Assembly: GCA_031260015.1 (NCBI GenBank)
Contig: JAIRKR010000006.1
Location: forward strand, 1 to 14,835
Direction: 5' to 3'
Source of the DNA: Puniceicoccales bacterium
GTDB taxonomy: Bacteria; Verrucomicrobiota; Verrucomicrobiia; Opitutales; UBA9783
DNA length: 14,835 bases
Below, in pieces: positions 1 to 7,919 of this stretch. A model generated the notes under the pieces. That model had not been told where the DNA came from and did no database searches. It saw nothing but the letters and a program-made list of their open reading frames with translations. The position numbers and the translations under genes are program-made. How positions within the stretch are numbered: the first letter of the stretch is position 1; every line of letters starts with the position of its first letter.

Positions 1-893
1 TCAATCCTTAACCCTTATACCAGGTATTGATATCACGAGCATAAATTATATCTTACAATGTCATTGGATTCGATGGAAGCCTGGAAAGTAATTAGGGCAG
101 AATGCAGCGAGACCGGATAAGGGCATCAAATTGCACACCGAGTTACATATCTAAGTCGAACAATGGTCCCTCTAATGCCCTTAGATACGCCGTCGCGTTC
201 ATCGCGAAGGAACATTGGTAAGTCGCAGAGGCTTAAAAAACACCTGTGAAAATGCTTCGGTTGAATGAAGGTAACTAACAGCAGGTTAACTTTACGGCAA
301 AACTGTGTTCGGAAGCCAAGATTGGGGTGGTAAAATCGTTTGTTGCGAATTCAGACCGATAGTAGTAAAATCCCTAATGCCGTGACGTAAGCCGGAGTAT
401 TTGCAAAGCTTTGCACCGTTTTCAATCCTTTAGGGACAAAGGCAGTTAATCCCGCCAAAGCCGTTTTGATTGTAAGCTTAAAGGTTGCAAGGCTTGTGCA
501 GCTTACTGCAACACATGCGTTTATACCTAACTTCTCGGAGGATCTACTATTTACCGAAGCTTAAGACCATTAAGATTATCGCATCCGAATATACAAAGAC
601 TTGTTCATACTTAAAGTACGAGTAGGCATGGGTAGATTTTACATTTTATTACGTATTATGACGCGTTGACTGTTCGTGACATTGCAGTAGCTTCAAATGG
701 TATGTTTGTATTGCTACGTTACGCTCACGTCGGACGTTGCTATCATGGACGAAAACATATTAAAATAATTTTCAGTGGCTCAACAAATATGTCCGGAATT
801 CAATAGGCATATGACCGTTGTATTTTTTCAAGCCATGGAATGCCCACAACAATTAGGTAATCCAAACGAAAGATTTTATCAACCTACCTCGTA
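1..893. other. gene-free stretch upstream of gyrB
   Basis: No open frame of 60 or more codons exists on either strand. I see no rRNA, tRNA, tmRNA or RNase P signature, no DnaA boxes of the TTATNCACA type, and no insertion-sequence ends. There are modest inverted repeats: 9 bp TAAGGGCAT/ATGCCCTTA at 118-126 and 175-183, CAATG/CATTG at 161-165 and 213-217 enclosing a TCGCG-ttcat-CGCGA hairpin at 193-207, GTAAGC/GCTTAC at 472-477 and 501-506, and a 14-bp palindrome at 402-415. The 9-mer TCAATCCTT occurs directly at 1-9 and 422-430. An extended -10-like TGCTATCAT lies at 738-746 without a good -35. A frame open from 2 to 91 is too short to call as the end of a preceding gene. Nothing here is assignable. 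Confidence 0.6.
402..415. repeat. 14-bp perfect palindrome
   Basis: TGCAAAGCTTTGCA is perfectly self-complementary over 14 bp. Such a dyad could be an operator for a dimeric regulator or simply chance. It sits about 560 nt upstream of the preferred gyrB start and no promoter can be assigned to it. Confidence 0.4.
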
Positions 894-971
894 ATGCATT
901 TGTCTTTGGGGGCATTGCCTTTGTTTTTCTTGCATTATTTTCCAAACGTGCTACAAGTATATCCATATTTT

Positions 972-3497
972 ATGGTCACCGAAGAGAGGCAATTGAGGTT
1001 GGAAGATGCGGCAAGCGTTTCAACAGGTATGGAAGAGAAATACGACGCTTCTAAAATTCAGAAATTGGAAGGACTAGAAGGCGTTCGCAAGCGTCCCGAC
1101 ATGTACATTGGGGATACGCACGAGCGTGGGTTGCATCACTGTATTTTTGAACTCGTTGACAATGCCATTGACGAGTCTTTGGCGGGTTATTGTACGGAGA
1201 TTAACGTTTGCATACACCTCAATGGGGCGTGTTCCGTTGAGGATAATGGCCGTGGCATTCCGGTTGATATACACCCCATTTACAAAATTCCAGCTTTGGA
1301 ATTGGTGATGACCAACTTGCATGCGGGGGGCAAATTTGGCAAAGGCGCCTATCAAGTTTCGGGGGGCCTGCACGGCGTCGGTGCCAAGTGTGTCAACGCC
1401 GTATCGGAGCTATTTGAAGTTGAGGTCCGTAGGAATGGGAACGTGTATAAAATGGCGTTTTCAAAAGGGAAAGTTGTTGAACCAATGTTTGTGATTGCGC
1501 AAAGTAAGCGTACAGGAACAAAAATTACTTTCCTTCCAGATCCGGAGATTTTTACAGAAATTCGCGAGTTTAAGTACGAGATTGTGGCAAAACGTTTGCG
1601 GGAATTGGCTTTTTTGAATCCCGGTATCCGCATTGAATTATTGGACGAACGTGTAGAAAAATCGGAAGTTTTCTTATTTAACAAAGGAATTTCGCAGTAT
1701 GTTGCCTACCTAAATCGTGGTAAAACCGTACTGCATGCGGATCCTATCTTTTTTTCGGGGGATATCCTTGTGGAAGATTCGGGTAAAGAAGGGCGTGTTT
1801 GCGTGGAAATTGCCATGCAGTACAGCGATTCTTTTGCGGAACAAATCTACGCTTACGCAAATTCTATTTTTAACGTAGAAGGGGGCACGCATCTGTCGGG
1901 GTTTAAAACAGCATTGACACGCGTCATTAACAATTACGGCAAAGCCAATGGTTTCATCAAAGATAAAGATCCTTCACTCATGGGGGAAGACGTGCGTGAA
2001 GGTCTAACGGCCGTCATTTCCGTCAAAGTTTCGGAACCCCGCTTCGAGGGGCAAACGAAAACAAAATTATCCAACAGCGAAGTGGACGGCATCGTTCAAA
2101 AAATTGTAGGCGATTCGCTGAAGTACGCGTTTGAAACAACCGCTGGATTGGGTAAAATTATTTTGGATAAATGCTTAAATGCGGCTCGAGCACGGGAAGC
2201 CGCACGCAAAGCTCGAGAAACGGTACGTAAAAGTGCCCTAACGGGAGGCGGACTACCGGGAAAATTGGCCGATTGTTCCGAAAAAACACCCGCATTATGC
2301 GAATTATTTATCGTTGAGGGAGATTCCGCAGGTGGTTCGGCCAAACAAGGGCGAGATAGACGTTATCAGGCCATTTTGCCCATCAAAGGTAAAATTTTAA
2401 ATGTGGAAAAAGCACGACTGGATAAAGTATTATCCAACAATGAAATACGTACCATTGTAACCGCATGTGGTACGGGGATTGGTGCAAGCGGAGAAGGTGC
2501 CTTTGATATCACGAAAGCACGCTATCATAAAATTATCATTATGACCGATGCTGATGTGGATGGTGCTCACATTCGTACGCTGTTGCTAACATTCTTTTTT
2601 AGACAGATGCGCGGGCTAATTGAACATGGGTACGTTTACATTGCGCAACCTCCATTGTATAAGATTAAACGCAGAAAACGTGAAAAATACGTTGATAACG
2701 ATGCCGAGCTGAATAAAATTCTACTTGAACTCGGTTCGGAAGGTATCACCCTTGTGCGCGCATGCGATCAATATGCATTTCCCGAAACGGTATTAACATG
2801 TTTACTGTCTCTCCTTTCTCGGTTAGAGCAGTTGGGAGCTTCCGTCATGCGGCACGGCTGCGCGTTGCATTTATATTTGGATCAGAGCAATCTAAATAAG
2901 GGTGCGGTTCCCAAGTACGTAGCCCGCATACGCAACGGTAACCAAGAAGATTTTCAATTTCTGGCAAACGATGAAGCACGTGCTCGTTTTTACGTTGAAA
3001 ATGGTATTGTGGACGACATTTATGGGGGAGCGACAAAACGTGAAATTGAAATCGAAGGACAAAAGTTTGTTCAAAGGATTGTCGTAAGTGAAATTTTTGA
3101 GTACCCGCAAATCGGTAAAATTTTAAAAGAATTGTCAGACCTGGATCTGCGTATCCCGCGCTTTTCACCGGATGAACATCCCTGCTACTATTTAAGAGAA
3201 AATGGAGAAAAAGAGGGAGAAGTAGCTTTGCATTCCATTTTGGAATTGATTGACGCCGTTCGTCAGTTGGGACGTAAAGGATTGCACATTCAACGATACA
3301 AGGGGTTAGGCGAAATGAACGCAAAACAGTTGTTTGAAACAACCATGGACCCCAAGTCTCGCCGATTACTCAAGGTCAACATGGAAGATGCGGCACAAGC
3401 GGAACAAACGTTTACCATGCTAATGGGAGATGATGTCCCCATTCGTCGGTCTTTTATTGAAGACAATGCCTTAAATGTAGCCAATTTAGATATTTAG
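972..3497 (+). CDS. gyrB: DNA gyrase subunit B
   Basis: ATPase subunit of the A2B2 gyrase, which introduces negative supercoils into cytoplasmic DNA using ATP. Numbered from the ATG at 972 (841 aa), the GHKL ATPase motifs are E60-N64 (ELVDN), D91-G95 (DNGRG) and G132-G137 (GLHGVG). The TOPRIM domain has catalytic E449 in EGDSAGG and the acidic triad D526/D528/D530 in DADVDG. The C-terminal RYKGLGEMN motif is at 775-783. A long insertion, about 170 residues, separates the TOPRIM half-motifs from the C-terminal motif, as in the longer Gram-negative GyrB form. The frame stays open to an ATG at 894, but the extra 26 residues are hydrophobic and unlike GyrB, so 972 is preferred. An ATG at 1029, just before EEKYDASKIQ, is also possible. 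No start has a good SD. The stop lies 2 nt before gyrA, which points to a coupled operon. Confidence 0.97.
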   Translation: MVTEERQLRLEDAASVSTGMEEKYDASKIQKLEGLEGVRKRPDMYIGDTHERGLHHCIFELVDNAIDESLAGYCTEINVCIHLNGACSVEDNGRGIPVDIHPIYKIPALELVMTNLHAGGKFGKGAYQVSGGLHGVGAKCVNAVSELFEVEVRRNGNVYKMAFSKGKVVEPMFVIAQSKRTGTKITFLPDPEIFTEIREFKYEIVAKRLRELAFLNPGIRIELLDERVEKSEVFLFNKGISQYVAYLNRGKTVLHADPIFFSGDILVEDSGKEGRVCVEIAMQYSDSFAEQIYAYANSIFNVEGGTHLSGFKTALTRVINNYGKANGFIKDKDPSLMGEDVREGLTAVISVKVSEPRFEGQTKTKLSNSEVDGIVQKIVGDSLKYAFETTAGLGKIILDKCLNAARAREAARKARETVRKSALTGGGLPGKLADCSEKTPALCELFIVEGDSAGGSAKQGRDRRYQAILPIKGKILNVEKARLDKVLSNNEIRTIVTACGTGIGASGEGAFDITKARYHKIIIMTDADVDGAHIRTLLLTFFFRQMRGLIEHGYVYIAQPPLYKIKRRKREKYVDNDAELNKILLELGSEGITLVRACDQYAFPETVLTCLLSLLSRLEQLGASVMRHGCALHLYLDQSNLNKGAVPKYVARIRNGNQEDFQFLANDEARARFYVENGIVDDIYGGATKREIEIEGQKFVQRIVVSEIFEYPQIGKILKELSDLDLRIPRFSPDEHPCYYLRENGEKEGEVALHSILELIDAVRQLGRKGLHIQRYKGLGEMNAKQLFETTMDPKSRRLLKVNMEDAAQAEQTFTMLMGDDVPIRRSFIEDNALNVANLDI

Positions 3498-3499
3498 CC

Positions 3500-5923
3500 A
3501 TGCATGTAGAAAAAGAATTTTTAATAGATACCAACGTCGATGACATCATGAAGTCGGCCTACATCGATTATTCGATGTCCGTGATCGTTAGTCGTGCACT
3601 CCCCGACGTCCGTGATGGTTTAAAGCCGGTACATCGCCGCATTCTATACGCCATGCTGCGGGAAGGCCTTTTGCACAATCGTCCTTTTGACAAATGTGCA
3701 GGTATCGTTGGAGAAGTACTGAAAAATTATCACCCCCATGGGGACAGTTCCGTGTACGATGCGCTTGTCAGAATGGCCCAAGGATGGGTCATGCGTTATC
3801 CTCTGGTAGATCCACAGGGAAATTTTGGTTCCATTGACGGAGACTCTGCAGCCGCTTACCGTTACACCGAATGTCGATTGAAAGATATTGCCGAAGAATT
3901 GCTCAAAGACATTGACGAGGACACGGTTGATTTCACGGCCAATTATAAAGAAAGTACAGTAGAACCCGTTGTGTTACCTTCTGCGTTACCCAGCTTATTG
4001 ATGAATGGATCCACGGGGATTGCGGTGGGTATGACGACTAATATTCCTCCACACAATTTAAAAGAATTGCTGGATGCGCTTTTTATTTTAATTGATCGTC
4101 CCGAAGCGAGCATAGAAGATATTTTAAAAGTGATTCAGGGCCCCGATTTCCCAACGGGAGGCACGGTGGTTGGATTAGAGGGTGTTTCCAATTATTTGAA
4201 AACGGGGCGTGGTATCATTCACGTACGTGGGGAAGCGCACTGCGAAGATTTGGGGAATGGAAGGGAACAAATCGTCATTACGGAAATTCCTTACAACGTA
4301 AATCGTGCAAATTTGGTAACGAAAATTGCCGAACTCGTGCAACAAAAAATTTTAACTGAAATTAGCGACATACGCGATGAATCGGATGAAAATACGCGCG
4401 TTGTCATTGAGCTAAAACGAGGTGAGGTCTCTCGAGTTGTTTTAAATAAACTATTTAAAATGACGCCTTTGGAGTCTTCTTTTGGTGTGATTTTGCTGGC
4501 CTTGGATCGGCAACGACCCAAGCAGATGAATATTAGGGAAATGTTGGAATGCTTCCTTGAACATCGCCGCGAAGTGGTAACGCGCAGGACTCATTTCCGT
4601 TTAGAGAAAGCCGAAAGCCGTTTACATATCCTGGAAGGCTACAAAATCGCCCTGGATCATTTGGATGATTTTGTACGCACGATTCGTTCCTCGGCCTCTC
4701 GCGATGAAGCCAAAATCGCCCTAATTACCCAATTTCAATTAAGCGACCCGCAGGCGGATGCAATTTTAGAGTTACGGTTGTATCAATTGACGGGACTTGA
4801 ACGTGATCGTATCGATGCCGAATATTTAGAATTACTGAAAATTGCGGAGGAATTACGCGCTATTTTGGCCAACGATGCCAAATTGTTGGAAGTGATTAAG
4901 GATGAATTGCTGATCTTAAAAAAGCGGTATGGGAACGAACGTAAAACGCGTATTATCCCTGCCGAATCTGAATTTAGATTGGAAGACGTCATTGCCAACG
5001 TGGGATGTATCATTACGGTAACGCACAACGGGTTTATTAAGCGTACCGACATCAGTTCTTATCGCTCGCAAAAGCGTGGAGGCAAGGGTGTTGTGGGGGC
5101 AGGACAATACGACGACGATTTTATAGAACATTCTTTTACGGCGAGTACACACGATTACATTTTGTTTGTCATGCAGAATGGTCGTTTGTACATCAAGAAA
5201 GTATACGAAATTCCAGAAGGTTCCAGAATAGCCAAAGGACGTGCTTTGATTAACGTTCTCGAGTTGCAAAAGGGGGAAAAAATTGCCGCCATGCTGTGCA
5301 TTAAGGATTTTAGCGATGCCTATTCTTTGGTGATGGCAACCCAGAAAGGCATTGTTAAAAAGACGGTTTTATCGGCCTACAAAAATTGTCGTGCATCCGG
5401 GCTCATTGGGATGAACATTGATGACGGCGATTTCATCATTGGTGCAGACATTACGAACGGGAATGACGATTTGATTTTAATCACTTACAAGGGCATGTCC
5501 ATCCGATTCGGTGAAACGGACTGCAGGGATCAGGGGCGCGCCACACGCGGTGTGAGAGGTATCCGATTGCGCAACGGCGACTGCGTAAAAGCTTTGATTG
5601 TTGTAAATGACCACAGTACACTGCTTATTGCCGGAACAAAAGGGCAAGGGAAACGCTCTGAATTTTCAGAATACCGCCTACAACAGAGAGGCGGCATTGG
5701 TGTGATCGCCATCAAGACACACGGTGTCGCTGGGGCCATCGCCGTTGACGAGAAAGATGAAATGATGTTGTTCACGAAATCTGGGCAAGCGGTTCGAACC
5801 CCCGTTCGAGATGTTCGCGTTATCGGTCGAACCACAATGGGTGTGCGCTTGATCAACTTGGCCAAAGCTGATACGTTGATGGGCATCTGTAAAGTGGTTG
5901 AAATTGAATCGGAAGAAGCGTGA
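3500..5923 (+). CDS. gyrA: DNA gyrase subunit A
   Basis: Breakage-reunion subunit of gyrase, 807 aa. The catalytic tyrosine is Y122, in AAAYRYTE (E. coli numbering happens to coincide). The quinolone-resistance-determining stretch reads HPHGDSSVYD at 78-87, with S83 and D87 present, so the usual resistance substitutions are absent. The C-terminal half shows the repeated beta-pinwheel blades, and the GyrA box is at 523-530 (SQKRGGKG). A GyrA box identifies gyrase rather than ParC. The protein is shorter than E. coli GyrA (875 aa) and ends soon after the last blade, with only a short acidic end (EIESEEA). The ATG follows the gyrB TAG by 2 nt without a clear SD, so translational coupling is likely. 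Stop TGA is at 5921-5923. Confidence 0.97.
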   Translation: MHVEKEFLIDTNVDDIMKSAYIDYSMSVIVSRALPDVRDGLKPVHRRILYAMLREGLLHNRPFDKCAGIVGEVLKNYHPHGDSSVYDALVRMAQGWVMRYPLVDPQGNFGSIDGDSAAAYRYTECRLKDIAEELLKDIDEDTVDFTANYKESTVEPVVLPSALPSLLMNGSTGIAVGMTTNIPPHNLKELLDALFILIDRPEASIEDILKVIQGPDFPTGGTVVGLEGVSNYLKTGRGIIHVRGEAHCEDLGNGREQIVITEIPYNVNRANLVTKIAELVQQKILTEISDIRDESDENTRVVIELKRGEVSRVVLNKLFKMTPLESSFGVILLALDRQRPKQMNIREMLECFLEHRREVVTRRTHFRLEKAESRLHILEGYKIALDHLDDFVRTIRSSASRDEAKIALITQFQLSDPQADAILELRLYQLTGLERDRIDAEYLELLKIAEELRAILANDAKLLEVIKDELLILKKRYGNERKTRIIPAESEFRLEDVIANVGCIITVTHNGFIKRTDISSYRSQKRGGKGVVGAGQYDDDFIEHSFTASTHDYILFVMQNGRLYIKKVYEIPEGSRIAKGRALINVLELQKGEKIAAMLCIKDFSDAYSLVMATQKGIVKKTVLSAYKNCRASGLIGMNIDDGDFIIGADITNGNDDLILITYKGMSIRFGETDCRDQGRATRGVRGIRLRNGDCVKALIVVNDHSTLLIAGTKGQGKRSEFSEYRLQQRGGIGVIAIKTHGVAGAIAVDEKDEMMLFTKSGQAVRTPVRDVRVIGRTTMGVRLINLAKADTLMGICKVVEIESEEA

Positions 5924-5931
5924 GGCGGTGT

Positions 5932-6024
5932 ATGGAAAAACAGATATTTGCGATTTATAACTTTATTTCATCGATTCAAAGTGGTTTTTGGGTTTTAAAA
6001 ATTAAGACAATTCTCAAAAATTAA
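5932..6024 (+). CDS. possible 30-aa ORF after gyrA
   Basis: A 30-codon frame starts at ATG 5932, 8 nt after the gyrA stop. A GAGG core at 5922-5925 overlaps that stop and sits 6 nt before the ATG, which is ideal SD spacing in a region where SDs are otherwise scarce. The product begins MEKQIFAIYN and is rich in Ile, Phe and Lys, with a short hydrophobic middle and basic end. No family is recognised. The stretch is A/T-rich and could be open by chance; the SD-like placement is the only positive evidence. Confidence 0.2.
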   Translation: MEKQIFAIYNFISSIQSGFWVLKIKTILKN

Positions 6025-6048
6025 TGATTGTTTTATTTTTTAATGATT
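6021..6048. repeat. 9-bp direct repeat in A/T-rich spacer
   Basis: TTAATGATT occurs at 6021-6029 and again at 6040-6048 within a very A/T-rich stretch between the convergent gyrA and chaperone operons. It may reflect low complexity rather than function. Confidence 0.3.
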
Positions 6049-6062
6049 TAAAGCTGCTTAAC

Positions 6063-6098
6063 ATTAAAAAAATTGAATTTTGCTTAAGCTTTTTTAAT
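6063..6098. terminator. possible A/T-rich bidirectional terminator
   Basis: ATTAAAAAA at 6063-6071 is complementary to TTTTTTAAT at 6090-6098, giving a 9-bp stem of A-T pairs with an 18-nt loop containing TTAAGC. The position between two convergent operons fits a terminator, but there is no G/C-rich stem. A second weak stem, TCTTGAT/ATCAAGA at 6134-6140 and 6155-6161, overlaps the end of the small minus-strand ORF. Confidence 0.25.
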
Positions 6099-6130
6099 TT
6101 TAATTATTGAACACATAATGCTCAAGAAGG

Positions 6131-6271
6131 TTATCTTGATTGCATTCGTTTTTGATCAAGAGTAACAAATGTACCTATCTTGTAGACATACATCTCGTAC
6201 TCTCCCACCAAGCACTTGAATTCTTTAGCACTACACCCAGCGGAAATATGCTCGGGCGGCTTATTAATCAT
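6131..6271 (-). CDS. small hypothetical protein (46 aa), coupled to the chaperone gene
   Basis: A 46-codon frame begins at the ATG read from 6271, inside the last codons of the upstream chaperone gene (ATGATTAA, 8-nt overlap), and ends at TAA 6131-6133. An AGGA about 5 nt before the ATG can act as SD. The product begins MINKPPEHIS and continues with a mixed-polarity segment rich in Tyr, Val, Cys and charged residues (EFKCLVGEYEMYVYKIG), then a basic end. It looks more like a folded small protein than low-complexity noise. No signal peptide or membrane segment is seen and no family is recognised. The overlap with the upstream stop is the typical geometry of translational coupling, making it the last gene of the DJ-1/M42/chaperone operon. 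It could still be a chance frame. Confidence 0.45.
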   Translation of the reverse strand: MINKPPEHISAGCSAKEFKCLVGEYEMYVYKIGTFVTLDQKRMQSR

Positions 6272-7904
6272 GTTTTCCTGGATCCAGGGTATTCATTGTG
6301 CTTTCTAAAACTTCCCTGATTAAGGTTTCGGCGTGCATTAAACTTTTTCTGGAACCAAAATTTTTCTCAAAAACTTCGAATGCTTCTTCTTGCACACAAT
6401 CTTTTCGGATAGAACGGCTTTTACAAACAAACAGAATGCCCGTATCCTCTTTACCGCGCAATGCGGATGTCCACTGTTCTTGCTTCAGGGTTTCTAGCAT
6501 CTTAATCAGGCGGAAAATTTCACCTACTTCCAATATTTGAGATAATGATACGATGGATGAGTCCAGGGTAAAGGTATCTACATCGTGAATTTCCAAGCCT
6601 TTATCCGCCAGAAATTTTGCCGCATCCGTATGGGGATTGTTCAAGTCTTCAGCCAAGTGGGATAATTGTTGACTAAACATCTTTTCACGCTCACTTCGTT
6701 GACAATCCTGCAAAACTTTTTCCTTTACGGTATCTAAGGTAGGGTAATACGGATCCAAAAACTGTTTTAATGCAACCAAAACGTACCCATTTTTTACGGG
6801 CATTGGATCGCTTAAAAACCTTTCCTGGTCCAAATCAAATGCTTTCAGCAATACCTCTTTGCGGAGGCCTTTGCGTTCGGGTAAAGAATTTTGTCCATAG
6901 GGAGGCAACGTATCAATCGTCCTAACGTCGTTATCGTTAAGCCACTGTCTCCATTCCACCGTTTGCATTTGTATACCCTTATCGTAAACCGTTAGAACAA
7001 ATTGTGTGGCGCACTTCTCGGCGAGTGCATTTAACTGTTCTTTTTCCCAATGATCCTTCACCGCTGATTTGACAGCCTCAAAAGATACTTCTTCTCCATC
7101 CGCTTTTTTAAATTCATGCTCGTGCAAGGCAAAATGACGTTCCAATTCTTGATCAGAAATTAAGGGTAAAGATGCCCTATGCTTGTTGGCTTCAAAAAAT
7201 AGTAAGGCAACTTCCGCTTTACGTTCAACCCTATAATCATTCTTGTGCGCCTCAAAAAATTCCTGTAACGTCTTTTCGGAAATATTTTCTGGAAGTGCAA
7301 CTTCATTTTGAAGACGTACGTATTGTAATTGATGAGAAGCCGTCCAATATTGGTACATCGTTTCGCATTCTCTTGGGAGGACAAAACCCGGTTCGGCTAA
7401 AATTTTTTTTATCCTCTCGCACAAGTAATCTTCCGTTAATAACCTGCGCAGACTTTGGGTTTTACCAAATTGTTCGGACCACTTTTTTAGATAATCGTTG
7501 TACAATCGAGGTTGAAATTCCTTGTTTTCGTCCAAAAATAGAAGCTTCGTTTTAATAAATTGATGCAATTCATCCTCTATGGGATCTGGCAAACCGACGA
7601 CACGGGCAATGTGAAGTAAAAATAAGCGATAAAAGGCATACCCTTGGGCAGATTCCATCCACGCATTTTCTTCTGAACCCGTTTGCAATGCAATACTCAA
7701 AGCACCATCGCGTACGATGCGTTCCATCTGCTTAGGATCTCCAAGATCGTAACCCCAAAATTGCATTCCTACTTTCTTTTTGCCGTAACCCAGCCCCGGC
7801 ATACTACCGATGGTGAACACGAACGGAATAACGATTACAATCAATAAAAATGCAAACAGCCACCTGCGGTTTCTTTCCAAAAACAATTGAATGCCGCTCA
7901 ACAT
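6264..7904 (-). CDS. SurA/PpiD-like membrane-anchored periplasmic chaperone
   Basis: Predicted 546-aa protein with a short cytoplasmic basic N-terminus (NRR at about 12-14), one membrane segment at about 15-33, and a large presumably periplasmic part. This is the topology of PpiD-type folding factors. The following region, with FWGYDLGDPKQMERI and then long charged helices, resembles SurA_N/PpiD N-terminal chaperone domains. Later, GYVLVALKQFLDPYYPTLDTV resembles the segment that follows the parvulin domain in PpiD, followed by a helical tail. I cannot see a clear parvulin catalytic core, so isomerase activity is doubtful and a holdase role more likely. The frame opens at 7925, inside the M42 gene, but the ATG at 7904 is preferred because GGTGAGG precedes it at good spacing and the hydrophobic segment then sits at the usual distance. 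It is the third gene of the operon, 10 nt after M42. Confidence 0.75.
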   Translation of the reverse strand: MLSGIQLFLERNRRWLFAFLLIVIVIPFVFTIGSMPGLGYGKKKVGMQFWGYDLGDPKQMERIVRDGALSIALQTGSEENAWMESAQGYAFYRLFLLHIARVVGLPDPIEDELHQFIKTKLLFLDENKEFQPRLYNDYLKKWSEQFGKTQSLRRLLTEDYLCERIKKILAEPGFVLPRECETMYQYWTASHQLQYVRLQNEVALPENISEKTLQEFFEAHKNDYRVERKAEVALLFFEANKHRASLPLISDQELERHFALHEHEFKKADGEEVSFEAVKSAVKDHWEKEQLNALAEKCATQFVLTVYDKGIQMQTVEWRQWLNDNDVRTIDTLPPYGQNSLPERKGLRKEVLLKAFDLDQERFLSDPMPVKNGYVLVALKQFLDPYYPTLDTVKEKVLQDCQRSEREKMFSQQLSHLAEDLNNPHTDAAKFLADKGLEIHDVDTFTLDSSIVSLSQILEVGEIFRLIKMLETLKQEQWTSALRGKEDTGILFVCKSRSIRKDCVQEEAFEVFEKNFGSRKSLMHAETLIREVLESTMNTLDPGKHD

Positions 7905-7912
7905 AAATGCAA

Positions 7913-7919
7913 CCTCACC
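7913..7919 (-). promoter_or_regulatory. ribosome binding site of the chaperone gene
   Basis: GGTGAGG, read on the minus strand, contains a GAGG core 8 nt before the ATG at 7904 and overlaps the TGA stop of the M42 gene. It is one of the clearest SD sequences in the window and decides the start at 7904 over the in-frame ATG at 7925. Confidence 0.65.

Noticed and set aside
61..80. tRNA T-arm-like GGATTCGATGG in the leader
   Set aside because: The reverse complement does not give a proper T-loop, and no acceptor or anticodon arm can be built around it.
665..693. TTGACT as a -35 for a gyrB promoter
   Set aside because: The hexamer at 665-670 is good but the sequence 17 nt downstream (TAGCTT) is a poor -10, and the transcript would have a leader near 270 nt; not supported enough to annotate.
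1..893. Chromosomal origin next to gyrB
   Set aside because: gyrB often lies near oriC, but I found no cluster of DnaA boxes, no dnaA or dnaN neighbour and no A/T-rich unwinding tract.
2845..3342. 165-codon open frame on the minus strand inside gyrB
   Set aside because: It is fully antisense to the well-conserved gyrB coding sequence and its product resembles no family; it is a shadow frame.
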